48,435 nt of DNA from contig JAQGDQ010000824.1 of NCBI GenBank assembly GCA_030141605.1, positions 42,818 through 91,252 on the forward strand, in the 5' to 3' direction. The notes under the pieces were generated by a model. It had not been told where the DNA came from, searched no databases, and saw only the letters and a list, made by a program, of their open reading frames with translations. The position numbers and the translations under genes were made by a program. Every line of letters begins with the position of its first letter. Within the stretch, counting starts at the first letter, position 1. Below are positions 1-11,433 of this stretch, in pieces. The stretch comes from Tubiluchus corallicola. Its lineage: Eukaryota > Priapulida > Priapulimorpha > Priapulimorphida > Tubiluchidae.

Positions 1-79
<79 letters not shown>
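1..79. repeat. (GA)n microsatellite at window edge
   Basis: An uninterrupted GA dinucleotide tract opens the window. It is the first of several purine/pyrimidine tracts here; the window also ends in one, so the edge may be where an assembly stopped. Confidence 0.97.
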
Positions 80-81
<2 letters not shown>

Positions 82-2279
82 TTACTCACTTATTTAATTC
101 TATAATGACGCGTTGTGTACTACTGAATATCAAATTGGCAAAGACAAATTACTTTAGCGCTTCAGTTTTTATCTTGGTGTAATCGTTAGCTGCTATGATT
201 CACGATTGTATTAGATCCTGAGCCTTCGCTGGTTGTCTTTTTGCACTAATGTTTTTCTTTTACTAATAGGTACCATTACGACCTTTGTTACTTTATTAGT
301 AAAAGGTATAAATCAATTTAAATGAAATTATTCATTCATCGCAGCCGATATCAAAATCTTAATTACATATCATGTTTTCCTTTCTTAATGTTTTCCTTAT
401 GTTTCCTTGCTATTATTACATCATTTACTTTATTACGTCAATTACATTAAGTCATCTACAAAAGCACGCATAACTTTAATAATTTTTTCATTTAAGGTGA
501 GTGTGTTAATGACCGTATGGTCGTGCACTCACCTCGCACTACTCAAATCATTTTATTTATTGTTTATTAATGTGTACGATATTGTATTTTGATGTGTGAA
601 AATTAATTCATAGTTCATAGTTCATATCTTTCGCATATAAACAAAGAAAACATATCGTATGTATATCTAGCCGATAAAAACATTCGGAAAAAGCGGAGGG
701 ATAATGAGATCAATTGCCTTAAAGCACAAGAAAACCCTCAACTTAAAAACCATCAGCTTAAAAACTGTCTTGAGGTTTTATACCACTTACATACTGCCTT
801 TTTGCATACAGAGTTTGCATCTGCAGTAACACTCTATAAAACATGGAAATTTAAACTCCCGCGATGACCGTTAGATGGAGCCATTTTGACGATAAGTCAC
901 TTGAAACAAGTTCAGATAACACTACGTGAAGTTTCAAGAAATGATCAGAGCATTCGCAGCGCACACGTTACTAACTAAGTAAAATTTAAAATTACTGTAT
1001 CTTGTCAAAAAGATTAAAAATACGTTTTTGATTAGTGAGTGGTGCATCCTGGAGGGTGAGTCAGCGACATTTTACCAATTGGTGAAAGCATTATAAATAA
1101 TTAATAATTTTCTTTTCTAGTTACGTAAGTCTTTCAAGCAGGTAAGCGAAATACAAAGTAACATAATTTTGCATGGAAAATTTTTTGGGACATTGTTTAA
1201 TATTTCCTTTCCTTCCCCTGATTTATGCTGTGCATTTATGACGTCATGTAATGGCGCAGTCGGAACAGTATTGCGGAAATTTAAAATGAAAACAAACAAA
1301 AAGTGCTTTCAAAGTGAATACGATATACTCATAAAATTGCTATAAAGTAATACAATTTTTAAAGCAATTTTCTGCAACCTACTTCAGGCACCTCTTTTTT
1401 GTCCTTTAAACCGAATTTACTTATATCTTGTAACTACAGGCTACATTAAAACATAGAGTAGTGAAGAGTGAAGCAGATAACATACTGAATCATAGCAGCC
1501 GGTGTACAGTAGAGAAATGAAAACCATGTAATGTTGTGTGAAGCAGAGGAGACTAGAAGGAATTGGAGTGGAATAGAGTAGTGTGGAATAGGAATGGAGT
1601 GAAGTCAAGTAAAGTAGAATAGGATGAAATGGCACAGAACAGAGCCTGGTTAGGTTTGTTACAAAATTCATTTAAATTTGTCACTTAGTTAAGAATTGTC
1701 TGAAGAATACTAAAAATATCGTTGAATTTTTTTTAGAGTTTTATTATAATAGACAACATTGAAATGGCCCAAAATACTTATGCAGAGAAATCCATACCAA
1801 AAATAATCCTAAAAGTCACATCAAACGGCAATAGCACCAATCCCATACACAATTAATTGAATTTTGATACGAAACTTGAAAGACAGGAAATGTGAAAAGT
1901 CATGGATTTAAACCAGGAATCTTTTGTTTACAAGGTAGAAGCATAAGATCACTAGATGACTATGTCCATAAAGATCAAGTCGATTCAATGTTCAACTGAA
2001 ATTACACGGACTTTTAGCCTCAGAGTAAAACGGGAACATTTCAAGCGACCTTATATTAAAAATGCTGAATTCGGTTGACCGACTAAAGGAGTGCCTTGAT
2101 CAAATACAGTGTTCTAGCTAATAGCTTGTTTTTTCTTTTGTTGCATGTTTTTAATTAGCTTTATTTGTACAGTAGTTCTTTATTACTTGATGTATGTTAC
2201 CTTCATTGTGGTATGTTTTTTTCTGCATTGAGTTTCGATAAATATTTCGTGTAAGTACCACGAAATTAGGAAGTTTCAG

Positions 2280-2282
<3 letters not shown>
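80..2282. other. Intergenic stretch, no gene recognised
   Basis: AT-rich DNA with only short chance reading frames. Three things stand out. Positions 1105-1200 closely resemble 25157-25250 in the last BCAP31 intron, so both are copies of one interspersed repeat. Positions 1447-1650 are a degenerate purine-rich stretch of GAGTA/GGAAT-like words. A perfect TGACGTCA palindrome (CRE-type) lies at 1239-1246, with no nearby gene to assign it to. Confidence 0.6.
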
Positions 2283-2373
<91 letters not shown>

Positions 2374-2500
2374 TTCTCTCTCTCTCTCCATCTCTCTGTC
2401 TCGCACTCTCTTTCTCTCTATCTCTCTCTCCCTCTCTCCCTCTCTCTCCCTCTCTCTCTCGCTCTCTCATCTCTTTCTCGTCTCTCTCTCCACAAAATAA
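2283..2500. repeat. (CT)n microsatellite with degenerate right half
   Basis: Pure CT to about 2370, then interrupted CT with single-base changes to about 2500. Long open frames of Leu/Ser or Arg/Glu across it are artefacts of the repeat. Confidence 0.95.
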
Positions 2501-4140
2501 TTGTCGATTAAGACTTTAAATATTACTATTGTTGGTGCGGCAATCAACATGGCAAGCAGATTATTCCATGCCTTCACTACTCTTACAGTAAAATGAATAT
2601 TGTGAATATCAAGAGGGTGACAGCTCTTTATACAGTTTTCAACTATTTCTTCTAGTATTGGAATCAACAACCAAATTCACGAATTTTTCAGGCATAATGT
2701 TTTCTTTTTTAGTTAGCATTTTACAAATCACAATGAGATCTTTGTTGTGTCTTCTTAATTCAAGCGTGGCCCAACTGCAATATTTCTATCATTTTAAATA
2801 ATTATGTCAGATTTTTACAACCAAATGTTATTCTCTATAGCACACCTTACATGGGCAATATGTCTTTCTGATGATGGGAATTCCAAAGCTGCGCACAGTG
2901 TTCTAGATGAGGTCCAACCAAAACAATAATTATAATTAATGTATTTGAACAAAGTTGCGGTCACCCGAAACTCAGCATAGGAACTGCAATGTCAGTTGAA
3001 ACGTTGAAAACTAGCAATGAAACGACAGTCCTAGAATAATAGTGCTGCAATATTTATTACTTGCCGTCGGCAAGGCCTCAAAAATAGTCAATATTGCCAA
3101 TGGTAGTGCTGACTGCTTGTAGTGTCGTGTGGAATGGCCGTATTTACAGTGACGCGTTCAAGACACGGAGTGTTACGGATGTTACGAGCAACAGTATGGC
3201 GTCATACTAGTGTAAAAATAGTAAAAAAATTCATTTTTTGAGCTCAGTTATAGTTATCAGCATTAGTTATATAAAAAAGATCCATTTGAATATTAACTCA
3301 GTAGGTTTTTACTCATCAAAGGTGTTGCGAGCGGAACACCTGCTTACGAAAGCTTTGACATAGACATGTTTATTGATTTCTTCTGATGCACATTTATATA
3401 AAATGCACAACTGATTAAACATATAAAATTTACATGAAAGTAAAAGAAGAAGCATATGTCAAGAAGTGATTAAATGGGTGCGAGAGAAAGGGTTGCGAAA
3501 TCAAACGTAAAAAATAAATAAAGGCTTATTTAAAAATTCTTGATTATGATAAAGATAACTGCAATTATAAACTTGCTGAATTTGTTTTCAAATCCGCTGA
3601 ATGGCCATAGGTATTAAATAGAATCACGAAGATTACTACATATATAGTTATAATTGGATATTTATATTAGTGACTATAGTCCGGCAGCCGATGGGGTGAG
3701 CTTTGTATTTTCCGTGAAAACACTCAAGCACAATTTCACGTTCGCGCCACTAGTTGTTCACTGTTACATGCATTTCACCATTCGCTAGTTAGACAATTCC
3801 ACCAGTATGTTACCCGTACACCAAAATTATTCTACAAAGTTGTATGTGTATTAACTACGCAGATAATGTCATCTAGTTTTGAAAAAAATATTTCTGTTAC
3901 AAACTAAACACTTTTAGATTGAAATATAGCTTTTAATATTTTGATGCTGATTTTGCTTTTTCATATTTTCCTGTAAAAACAGTCTGAAGTCATTCTCCAT
4001 ATTAGTTCCTTAAGTCCACTATACAGACTTTTCAGTGTGGTGTAAAGTGTGGCCTTGGATGTTTTCTTTTCTGCATGCTACCTGGGGAAACCACACCCTA
4101 TCGTTGTGGTACGTCTGACACCAAAAATTAGCAGTTCTCA
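2501..4140. other. Intergenic stretch, nothing recognised
   Basis: AT-rich sequence with no convincing coding frame, RNA gene or paired repeat. A 15-bp near-palindrome, CTTGCCGTCGGCAAG, lies near 3060-3075; its significance is unknown. Confidence 0.5.
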
Positions 4141-5455
4141 CAATGATGTGATGTGGTCCCAGTACCTGCAGTTTAAAATACAATGCATACTGCATGTCTG
4201 CAGCACCTCTGAATGTACCATTCAGGGCCTATTTCAGCCTAAGCGAGGCCCAGGAAAGTGGGACATGTGAGTTCCCCTCGAGGGGGGGACGCCAGCATTG
4301 TTGGTGCCCAGAAAATTTTTGAACTGCTAGAACGCCGGAGAAGCATTTTCGAAGAGAAAATATGGAGTTATACAGTTGTTAAAGGAAAGAACAATTGAAA
4401 GAAAAACTGCTTTATTCTCAAAACCAGTCCTTAATACTTGTCAATACTGGCAAACGGCGCTCATGCGGCAAGAGGGAGAGAGGAGGCAGTATGTTCGCAT
4501 AAAGCAAAAAAATGTTACCTTGGCGCGAGGCCCCCTAGAGGGTGAGGCCCCGGGGAAGCATCCCCCCCCCCAAAATAGGACCCGTCCGACACCAAACTGG
4601 TACACATTGGCCCACAGACAGCCCTAGTATTGACGAAACACAGTTGCATTATGGGAAACCTGATTTTGAAGGAAAAGGAAAGCATTCTGTGAAGTTAGGC
4701 TCATTTCAATGTTCGCGAAAAATGTTAGAAGGCTAACCAAATGTTCATGCAAAAATATCACAAAATTTGTTATCTTATTTCCTGTGGTGCGCTGCTTTTC
4801 TTCAATCAATAAAAGATGTCATTGGTGGAGGAAGGTTGCTCAAAATGGGAGCGCCCAAATGTGAAATGATCGCAAGCGATTTTACTAATTGCAAGCGGCG
4901 CTTATAACACTTATATTACTAAATCCTTCTAACATTTTTTGCGAATGAATATTGAAATTTAACTTAATTTGCCAGAAGGCTTAGCCTTTCCTTTAAGGTC
5001 AGGTATCCCATAATGCAACTATGCTTCACCCATAATAGGGCTGTCTGAGGGCAAATGCATGCTAGTTTGGTTCGGATGTACCCACTGTGTCGGACATACA
5101 TTATAATCATTCATCTTTCTATTACACCATTATCACCTAATGCCCAAAGGTGATATATGAAAAATCATCCTGCCTTCCTTTAAGTATATGTCTATAAGTA
5201 TATATCTTAATCTGATCTTAAGTACATTCTTATAGCATAACAGATAGTATTTGCTACCGGGGGCCTTTTGCCCCCTCCCACTTCTAGCTCCCTGTCCCCC
5301 GGTAGCCTGTATTTCCACACTGTAGCACTGCAACAACATCCTACCCATAGTTAATGTTGTAAATGGGAAGCTTGTACTGTTATGTGTATTCTTATCACAG
5401 GAATACAATTGAGTACCTACAGTTTAAAATATAATGTATACTTCATGTCAGCAGC
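4141..5455. repeat. Composite repeat region bounded by a ~50-bp direct repeat
   Basis: About 50 bp around 4159-4210 (AGTACCTGCAGTTTAAAAT...) reappear diverged at 5412-5455 in the same orientation. Between them are unusually GC-rich runs (4270-4330, 4528-4580), the inverted-repeat element described separately, and a GC-rich hairpin at about 5254-5308 whose arms read GCTACCGGGGG and CCCCCGGTAGC. This looks like a nested or rearranged transposon relic. No coding frame can be supported. Confidence 0.45.
4588..5085. mobile_element. Inverted-repeat (MITE-like) element, copy 1
   Basis: Arms at about 4588-4738 and 4920-5085 are diverged reverse complements. Shared stretches include ACCAAACT, AGACAGCCCTA, GTTGCATTATGGGA and AATGTTAGAAGG, in the same order inward. 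Parts of the arms and centre (the GATCATTTCACA...GGGCGCTC region near 4835-4880) recur around 18990-19320 in BCAP31 intron 1, so this is a dispersed family. No transposase frame is present. Target duplication could not be set, so superfamily is unassigned. Confidence 0.6.
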
Positions 5456-5471
5456 ACATACGCATATTTTG

Positions 5472-5622
5472 ATCGGTATGAAACTATACTACACTCCACA
5501 AACAAACAAACAAACATGTTAGTAGAAACAGAACTATTCCTCATTTGCAATGTTGCAGTTCAGTCACTACTAACATGGTTGTTTGTTTGTGGAATGCAGC
5601 ATAGTTTCATACATATCAACAT
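5472..5622. mobile_element. Small palindromic MITE-like element
   Basis: Left end GTATGAAACTATACTACACTC followed by CCACAAACAAACAAACA is mirrored at 5578-5618 by TTGTTTGTTTGTGGAATGCAGC and ATAGTTTCATAC, leaving a centre of about 65 bp. The arms also share ACATG and TTAGTAG next to the loop. Coding potential is absent. Confidence 0.6.
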
Positions 5623-5924
5623 ATTTAATCTGCAAGGCAAAGTGTCTATGAAATGATATATCATATATCTTTTGGCTATCTAACTACTGAATTGTATTTT
5701 GATGTAGTTTCTAAATTCCGGTAAATTTCTTTGTTTTAGATGCTTTGACAATGAACAGTTTGTTCGAAACCGTTGGCAATAAATTCAATTTTGGTCTAGT
5801 TACATTTATTTGCCAAATATGGATAATTCAGTACATAAATATTATAAAATAAAGAACGAGTTTTGTCTTTCAGCTTGGTGAATGCCAAATAAGTACCACT
5901 AAAATCATTGTGTTTCTCTTTGTC
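5623..5924. other. Intergenic stretch, nothing recognised
   Basis: AT-rich sequence between the palindromic element and the LINE relic. No coding or repeat signal was seen. Confidence 0.45.
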
Positions 5925-6360
5925 TTTTTTTTAAATCTTCTTTTGACGTCCATTTTGTCATTGGACAAGTGTGGAAATATTAGAAGCTCTCATAAGAGGC
6001 CCTAACTAGAACCTGCCTTAGAAGCTCTAATTTAGGAATATTACAAAAGCTAGTACCTTACCTTAGACAGCATTTTCCACTGGGTTCTATCGGCGGCTTC
6101 TCTTTCGATGTTCTCCCAACGTCTGTTCGTAGCCCGAAGGTCTTCTTTGAAAGATCTGCGCCACGTTGTTTTTGGCCGACCTCTTTTCCTTTTTTCACCA
6201 GGTGGTTCCCAGCGTAACACTATTTTGGAGTGGCGTTTTTCTGGTAGGCGTATAATATGTCCAGCCAATCTCAGCCTTCTCTCTGCGACTATTTCCTGCA
6301 ACTGCCTTGACTGCGCCTGCTGTAGGACTTCCACATCAGTAACATGGTCGCTATAGGATA
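5925..6360 (-). mobile_element. Non-LTR retrotransposon (LINE) 3' relic
   Basis: The minus strand reads about 94 residues of a LINE reverse-transcriptase C-terminus: RRLRLAGHIIRLPEKRH, then KRKRGRPKTTWRRSFKEDL, then a WENIEREAADRTQWKML tail. This arrangement (GH...R-P, GRPKTTW, A-x-DRxxW) is typical of the end of ORF2 in RTE/jockey-type elements. The plus-strand T-run near 5930 would be its poly-A end. No RT or endonuclease domain remains, so it is a 5'-truncated dead copy. Confidence 0.85.
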
Positions 6361-6369
6361 TTTTTAGGA

Positions 6370-6779
6370 TTTTTAAAGGATTAATACACTACTCCAGTCT
6401 TATCTAAAAATTGAACTCATTCTTCATTGTTATTATTAATTTGTTACAGACTGAATGAAACAAGTAATTTCATGCGAAGACACACAAGTACCTGAGTTTG
6501 TGTGTCTAAAAGTATTTGTATCACGAACTTAATACCTGCCTGTTGACATTTGAGTGCCACATTTTGATGGCAAAAGGGCAGTATTAGCTTTTCGAGTATC
6601 AGTCATACGTGACACAAACACTGTACAGGTTTACAAGGTCAAGATTACTAAGGAAGAAGGAAATTATATCACAAAACTATATGGTAAGCATTCTAAAACC
6701 AATGTGTTCTGTGTTATTTCGAACAATAACGGAAGTTGAAATTTAGTGCAGTAGTCACACTGTTCTGTGTGGTACAATC
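6370..6779. other. Upstream region of the first zinc-finger gene
   Basis: AT-rich DNA that should hold the promoter and 5' UTR of the downstream single-exon zinc-finger gene. No TATA box or other element can be assigned with confidence. A 61-codon open frame at 6554-6739 has no recognisable similarity and I do not regard it as a gene. Confidence 0.4.
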
Positions 6780-7664
6780 ATGGAAGTCAATATGTTCAAA
6801 CTCGGCACGGAACATTCATTGGATTCAACCAGCATGCGAGATAAAACGCGGATTGAGCACAATGCACTGATGGGTATTTTAAAGGCAGACCTACTGCCAA
6901 GTTTACCAAGCGGACAGGGTTCAAACATAGAGTCTTATCATATAGATGCATCCGCCATTCGCGAACCGGAAGTTTTGCGCATTGATGACGCAAAAGGGCT
7001 GTGGAAGAAGACAGATAAGATAAGAATGGAAGAATGGAAACGCAAGTTGATATGTAAGAAATGTTCAGCCACTTTTGACTCTTACAAGGGACTTGTCAAT
7101 CACCAAAACAATGTACATGCTAAGCTGAAATGCTGTCATTGCGGTGCACACTTTGGGTCACCCAGTGCCCTCACCACTCATCTTAGGACTCACAGTGACA
7201 AACTATCACTCCTTTACCCTAAACAGTCAAACCACAAAGCACATCTATGCCATCTTTGCCACCATTGTGGCGAGAAATTTGATTCGTCTACTTTCAGTGC
7301 TCATCTTCGGGTTCACACTGGTGAAAGGCCTTTTATTTGTGCCTTTTGTGCAAAGACATACGTAACTCTTTCAGGACTGCGCGTTCATGAAAGCACTCAC
7401 GCTGGTGTTAAACCTTTTAAGTGTGACACTTGTGGTGTGAGGTTCAATAATAAACAGCGTGTTGCACGTCATCGCATGATTCACACTGGGGAAAAACCTT
7501 ACGAGTGTACTCAATGTGATGCAAAATTTAATCAGGCCGGTAATTTGAGGTCACACATGCGACGTCACACCGGTGAAAAACCTTTTGAGTGTGAGCAGTG
7601 TGGTGCGTGCTTTACATGGAATGTTTGTCTGAAAACCCACAGAAAAAGCTGCAGAAAGAAGTAG
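6780..7664 (+). CDS. C2H2 zinc-finger protein, seven fingers (paralogue 1)
   Basis: A single-exon gene for a 294-residue protein, probably a nuclear DNA-binding regulator. Residues 20-90 form a conserved leader also found in the paralogue at 12427-13215 (shared LLPSLPSG and LRI-D...GLW motifs). Fingers follow with Cys/Cys/His/His at about 92/95/108/113, 118/121/134/138, 160/163/175/179, 187/190/203/207, 215/218/231/235 and 243/246/259/263. The last, 271/274/287/291, ends in Cys (C2HC type). TGEKP-type linkers join fingers 3-4 and 5-7. Fingers 1-3 have irregular linkers, and finger 3 with its 20-residue preface is absent from the paralogue. The start is the first ATG of the frame, and the leader's conservation begins soon after it. 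Targets are unknown. Confidence 0.9.
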   Translation: MEVNMFKLGTEHSLDSTSMRDKTRIEHNALMGILKADLLPSLPSGQGSNIESYHIDASAIREPEVLRIDDAKGLWKKTDKIRMEEWKRKLICKKCSATFDSYKGLVNHQNNVHAKLKCCHCGAHFGSPSALTTHLRTHSDKLSLLYPKQSNHKAHLCHLCHHCGEKFDSSTFSAHLRVHTGERPFICAFCAKTYVTLSGLRVHESTHAGVKPFKCDTCGVRFNNKQRVARHRMIHTGEKPYECTQCDAKFNQAGNLRSHMRRHTGEKPFECEQCGACFTWNVCLKTHRKSCRKK

Positions 7665-8012
7665 TCTTCACTCAGTTATCGTATATGTGTCAAAATTATT
7701 GGCTTGTGAGTACTTCAGATTTGTTTATACAGCAATCAGTGAAAAGAAGCAAATTTTGTACAATAGTGCTTAACAACTGAGCAAGAAATTTATGTGCTTA
7801 CCAAAAACTTGTGTGCAAATCCTTAGGACCATTAGACGTGCTTCGAAGATTTTGTCTGAAAACTTAAACTAATCAGAATGAAACAAATCAAATTTCCTGG
7901 CATTTAAGACCTGGAGAGTATGAAGTCACCTGATTAATGCTTAAAACACCAATGATAAATTTGTGAAAAGGATATTAACTTTAAGATTTTCTGATGCATT
8001 CTTAATGTATAT

Positions 8013-8018
8013 AATAAA
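8013..8018 (+). terminator. Candidate poly(A) signal, zinc-finger gene 1
   Basis: AATAAA about 350 nt after the stop codon, followed by A-rich and T-rich sequence. Transcript data would be needed to confirm it. Confidence 0.35.
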
Positions 8019-8090
8019 AAAATTTAAATGTATTTCATGGGCATCAACGAAAACTGTAAAAATGAACTTTACTTTATGTAGTACGTATCA

Positions 8091-8515
8091 CCAGTCGAAG
8101 AGTGCAGATTTATTGTTACATACTGCTTTATTTTTATACCACAATATTTTTGCATAAATAATGCTTTCCTCGGGTGATAGCTAAAATAAAATCAGATCTA
8201 TTTTTTTTACAGATGGACGTCTAAAATAAATTTTTTAATACTTTATCAGACCATAAATATGTGGCTCCCATAGAGTGGTGAAATCATAACGTTTTGAAAC
8301 ACCAGTCGAAGAGTGCAGTTTTGTTGTTACGTACTGCTTTCTTTTTATACCACAATATTTTTGCATACATAATGCTTTCCTCGGGTGATAGCTAAAATAA
8401 AATAAAATCTAATTTTTTTACAGATGTACGTCTAAAATAAATTTTTTAATACTTTATCAGACCATAAAATATGTGGCTCCCATAGATTGGTGAAACCATA
8501 ACGTTTTGAAATGGG
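8091..8515 (+). repeat. Two-copy tandem duplication, 211-bp period
   Basis: The segment starting CCAGTCGAAGAGTGCAG at 8091 is repeated from 8302 with only scattered substitutions. Each copy runs through CCTCGGGTGATAGCTAAAATA and ends near ATAACGTTTTGAAA. It sits downstream of the zinc-finger gene and could lie in its 3' UTR. High similarity implies a recent event. Confidence 0.9.
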
Positions 8516-9079
8516 AAACCACCTGATGGTGGTTAAAAGCAAATTACTAGTGCTCTTATTTATCGCTCACACTTTACGAACTTTACGGTTTCTGCGTAGG
8601 GTGTAATGATATAAGACTGAAAAAATTATACATTTTACCTATTTGTGCTAGTTGACATAGTTCATACAAAAGCATCAGCTATAAGGAATGTTTACAATAA
8701 TTGCAAAGAAGTGTATCAGTTAGTGTCTTTTAGTCAGTCTTTCGTGTTTGAAAGGCTAGGGTTAGTAAAAAAAAATTAAATAAGAAAACTCTTAGTAATT
8801 TCCTGCACAAACAATCAAGGTTGTACAAAGACATCAGCGACCACAATTCTAGCGTGCATTAGTATCTCAGCAGTCAATTGAACAAGTAACCAAACGATGT
8901 CTGACAACTGTATTTAAATGTCCGTGTCTCGTAATTATCGCTTCAGTCACTCTTTGTTCTTAAAGTTGCTTCTGTGCTACTTCAGAATGTGAGAATTAAG
9001 TGAATGAGAGAGAAATCAAATAATGAAACAAAAGTTTGTTTACTTTCATTAAATTTTGTTTATTATTTTACTTTCGCTT
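8516..9079. other. Intergenic stretch, nothing recognised
   Basis: AT-rich and non-coding as far as can be read. No paired repeats or RNA-like structures were noticed. Confidence 0.45.
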
Positions 9080-9187
<108 letters not shown>

Positions 9188-10077
9188 GCATTTCCCAAGA
9201 TCAGAAGTAAAACTCAGATATCAAGACAAGACAATATTTCTAATAGGGGAATACATGTTCCCTTTTTCCCTCGCAGAATGCGAAGAAGGGCACCCCTCTT
9301 TTATTTCTTCTGGGAGGAATGCCTGTTCCCATGTTCCTTCGTTTCACCATTTCCTGTTTTCCATGGTTGCTACCAGAATTTAATTAATCTTGCATTTGTA
9401 TCGTATTTGATATTTGTCTTGTCATTAAGATTAGAATAATTTCTTTTGACACAATAATTCCAAAAGCCTTTCAGAGTCTTGTTAGCTCGAATTGAATCGT
9501 TGCCGAATACTTCACGATATATGCTTGGTTGTACAGAGAAAAACCGGTTGCCGGTGCATCATGTTGTAGCGAGATGTCACCAGACACAAGATTAATACAA
9601 ATATGGCGTTCCTTGATTGGTGGAAAAGTTAATTGTTAAGAAGAAAAATTGTAATTTTTAAATTGTTTTTTATTCCCCTTTAAATACCGGCAGCATCAGC
9701 TATATTTACACTAAACATTAGTTTTAATCATAGTAGGGAAGATTTTATTCAGTACACGCAGTTGGTAGGGCTGTTTTTCAAAAACAGATTATTATAATTA
9801 TGATTATTACGTTTACTGTGACGATATGTTCGTATGTCAAAAATTATCAGTGCATCGTGATATCTTTCATTGCCACATGCATACTGCGTTAGTGCACTTG
9901 TAATCGTGATAATCTAAGTCAACGATATTCAGCAAATTAGCTTGAACATATGCTGATGAAAACGATGTGAAGTAATTCAAGCTCCGACTGCAGATAGGTA
10001 TCAATCAGTGTATTGAATAAAGAGCCAAGCAAATGCAAGATTGAAAATGCAAAGTGTTTATTGTTGAATCCGTAGTA
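9188..10077. other. Intergenic stretch, nothing recognised
   Basis: AT-rich DNA without credible coding sequence. It ends at the target duplication of the next element. Confidence 0.45.
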
Positions 10078-10830
10078 GGCTAATTGGCGCTATTACACTT
10101 TCGCACCGCCTATTTTTTTCTGGCCCATTGGTTGTTTTCACGCCTGCAGGCCAGAAAGCAGACCAACAGGCGTAATATACACCATATTCCCATAATATTA
10201 TTTATTTTTATTCTTTATAATTCCAGATTAAAATCATACATTACTTACCCGTCGCCATTACGCAAAAAGTTCCACGTGAATAACTGTGTTTACACCACTA
10301 ATGCGCAATCGCTCTCGCGCAGTGACGATGTGGCCCTTAACATGTATTTTTAGTTTTTTCGCATAATTTATGATTATTAGGGTTGCAGCTATGAGACCCA
10401 AGCTGGCATATACGAGGAAATTATTTTAGACCACTACAGTTATTTATCATTAATTTTATTTATTACTGTAGTATTATTACTATTAGATAATAAAAAAGTA
10501 AAGGTTTTTTCTTTATTTCGTAAATGCGGTGAAGATGAAAGTGTGTCACGTGCTTTTAAGCTAGGCCCTGATAATGCATAAACTGGTACGAAATTCGTCA
10601 CGTGACTACACACACAAACAAGATGGCGATACGAACTGTATAGGTGTAGAACTGTGAATACAGCGTAATTATTGGTAATTATACCTAAATATATGATTAA
10701 ATTACAATTAGATTAGCGGAAACATTCACTGATGACGTGAGAATAATAGAATAATGAACTACGAGCCTAGAAACGCGTAATAACCTAGAAAAAACTAGGC
10801 GGTGCGAAAGTGTAATAGCGCCGGCTAATT
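10078..10830. mobile_element. 737-bp DNA transposon with 38-bp TIRs and 8-bp TSD
   Basis: The element spans 10086-10822. Its ends are inverted repeats beginning GGCGCTATTACACTTTCGCA and continuing CCGCCTA, then a T-run, matching over about 38 bp with two mismatches. It is flanked on both sides by the direct repeat GGCTAATT (10078-10085 and 10823-10830), the signature of cut-and-paste insertion. An 8-bp duplication occurs in hAT and Merlin types; GG at the tips fits Merlin, and TA at the centre of the duplication fits some hAT groups, so I leave the superfamily open. No transposase frame is present, making it non-autonomous. Intact ends suggest fairly recent insertion upstream of POP4. Confidence 0.93.
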
Positions 10831-11433
10831 ACTTTGTATTCATATAAACTTGAGAAGTGGCAAACGTGCACCAGAGAATGTATGAGTAACTTTTAAACCT
10901 AACTAGGCTAAAGTATTGATATGTTTTGCTCTTCTGGTGTCTTACCAATGCAAATAATAGCCAATGCAAAGTAATGAATAAAAACCAAATAGTTTGTCAA
11001 ATAGTAGTTTACCCTTTAACATTCCTAAACTGCTGAATGATAAATATGTTTAGTGTTTATTATCAACGGCTTCATCTAGTTTTTTGTAAAGCCGGCAAAC
11101 AGCAACTCAGATGTACCACGATACATATAATTGTGTTGTGTATTGTAATGTAACCGAAGTATATCGGTACAGCCCTAATAATTTTATGTGTGTCACTGTT
11201 AGGCAAAGGTTTTGAAAGATAATTGTATTTGCAAATTTAGAATTAGTGAGCTTTTTATTTTATGAATGCACACCAGCAGTTATATATAAACTCACTACTT
11301 AATAACTGTGGTGTATTTTTATGTGGTTAAATCACTTTAAACTGTTTACAACCTTTGTACACTGTCCTATGTTGTATAGTCAACTCATATCATATTCTGC
11401 ATTCTAGGTTCGTACCCGGAGCAAGTTTGTGTA
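10831..11433. other. Upstream region of POP4
   Basis: AT-rich; expected to contain the POP4 promoter and any non-coding exon. No convincing promoter element was identified. A clear splice acceptor, TTCTAG, ends at 11407. Confidence 0.4.
11402..11407 (+). promoter_or_regulatory. Splice acceptor 27 nt before the POP4 start
   Basis: TTCTAG with a T-rich upstream context, followed by GTTCG and then ATG 26 nt later. It implies that the mature 5' UTR is short and joined either to an upstream non-coding exon or to a trans-spliced leader. Confidence 0.5.

Noticed and set aside
6108-6356. 82-codon plus-strand frame
   Set aside because: It is the complement of the LINE ORF2 relic read on the minus strand.
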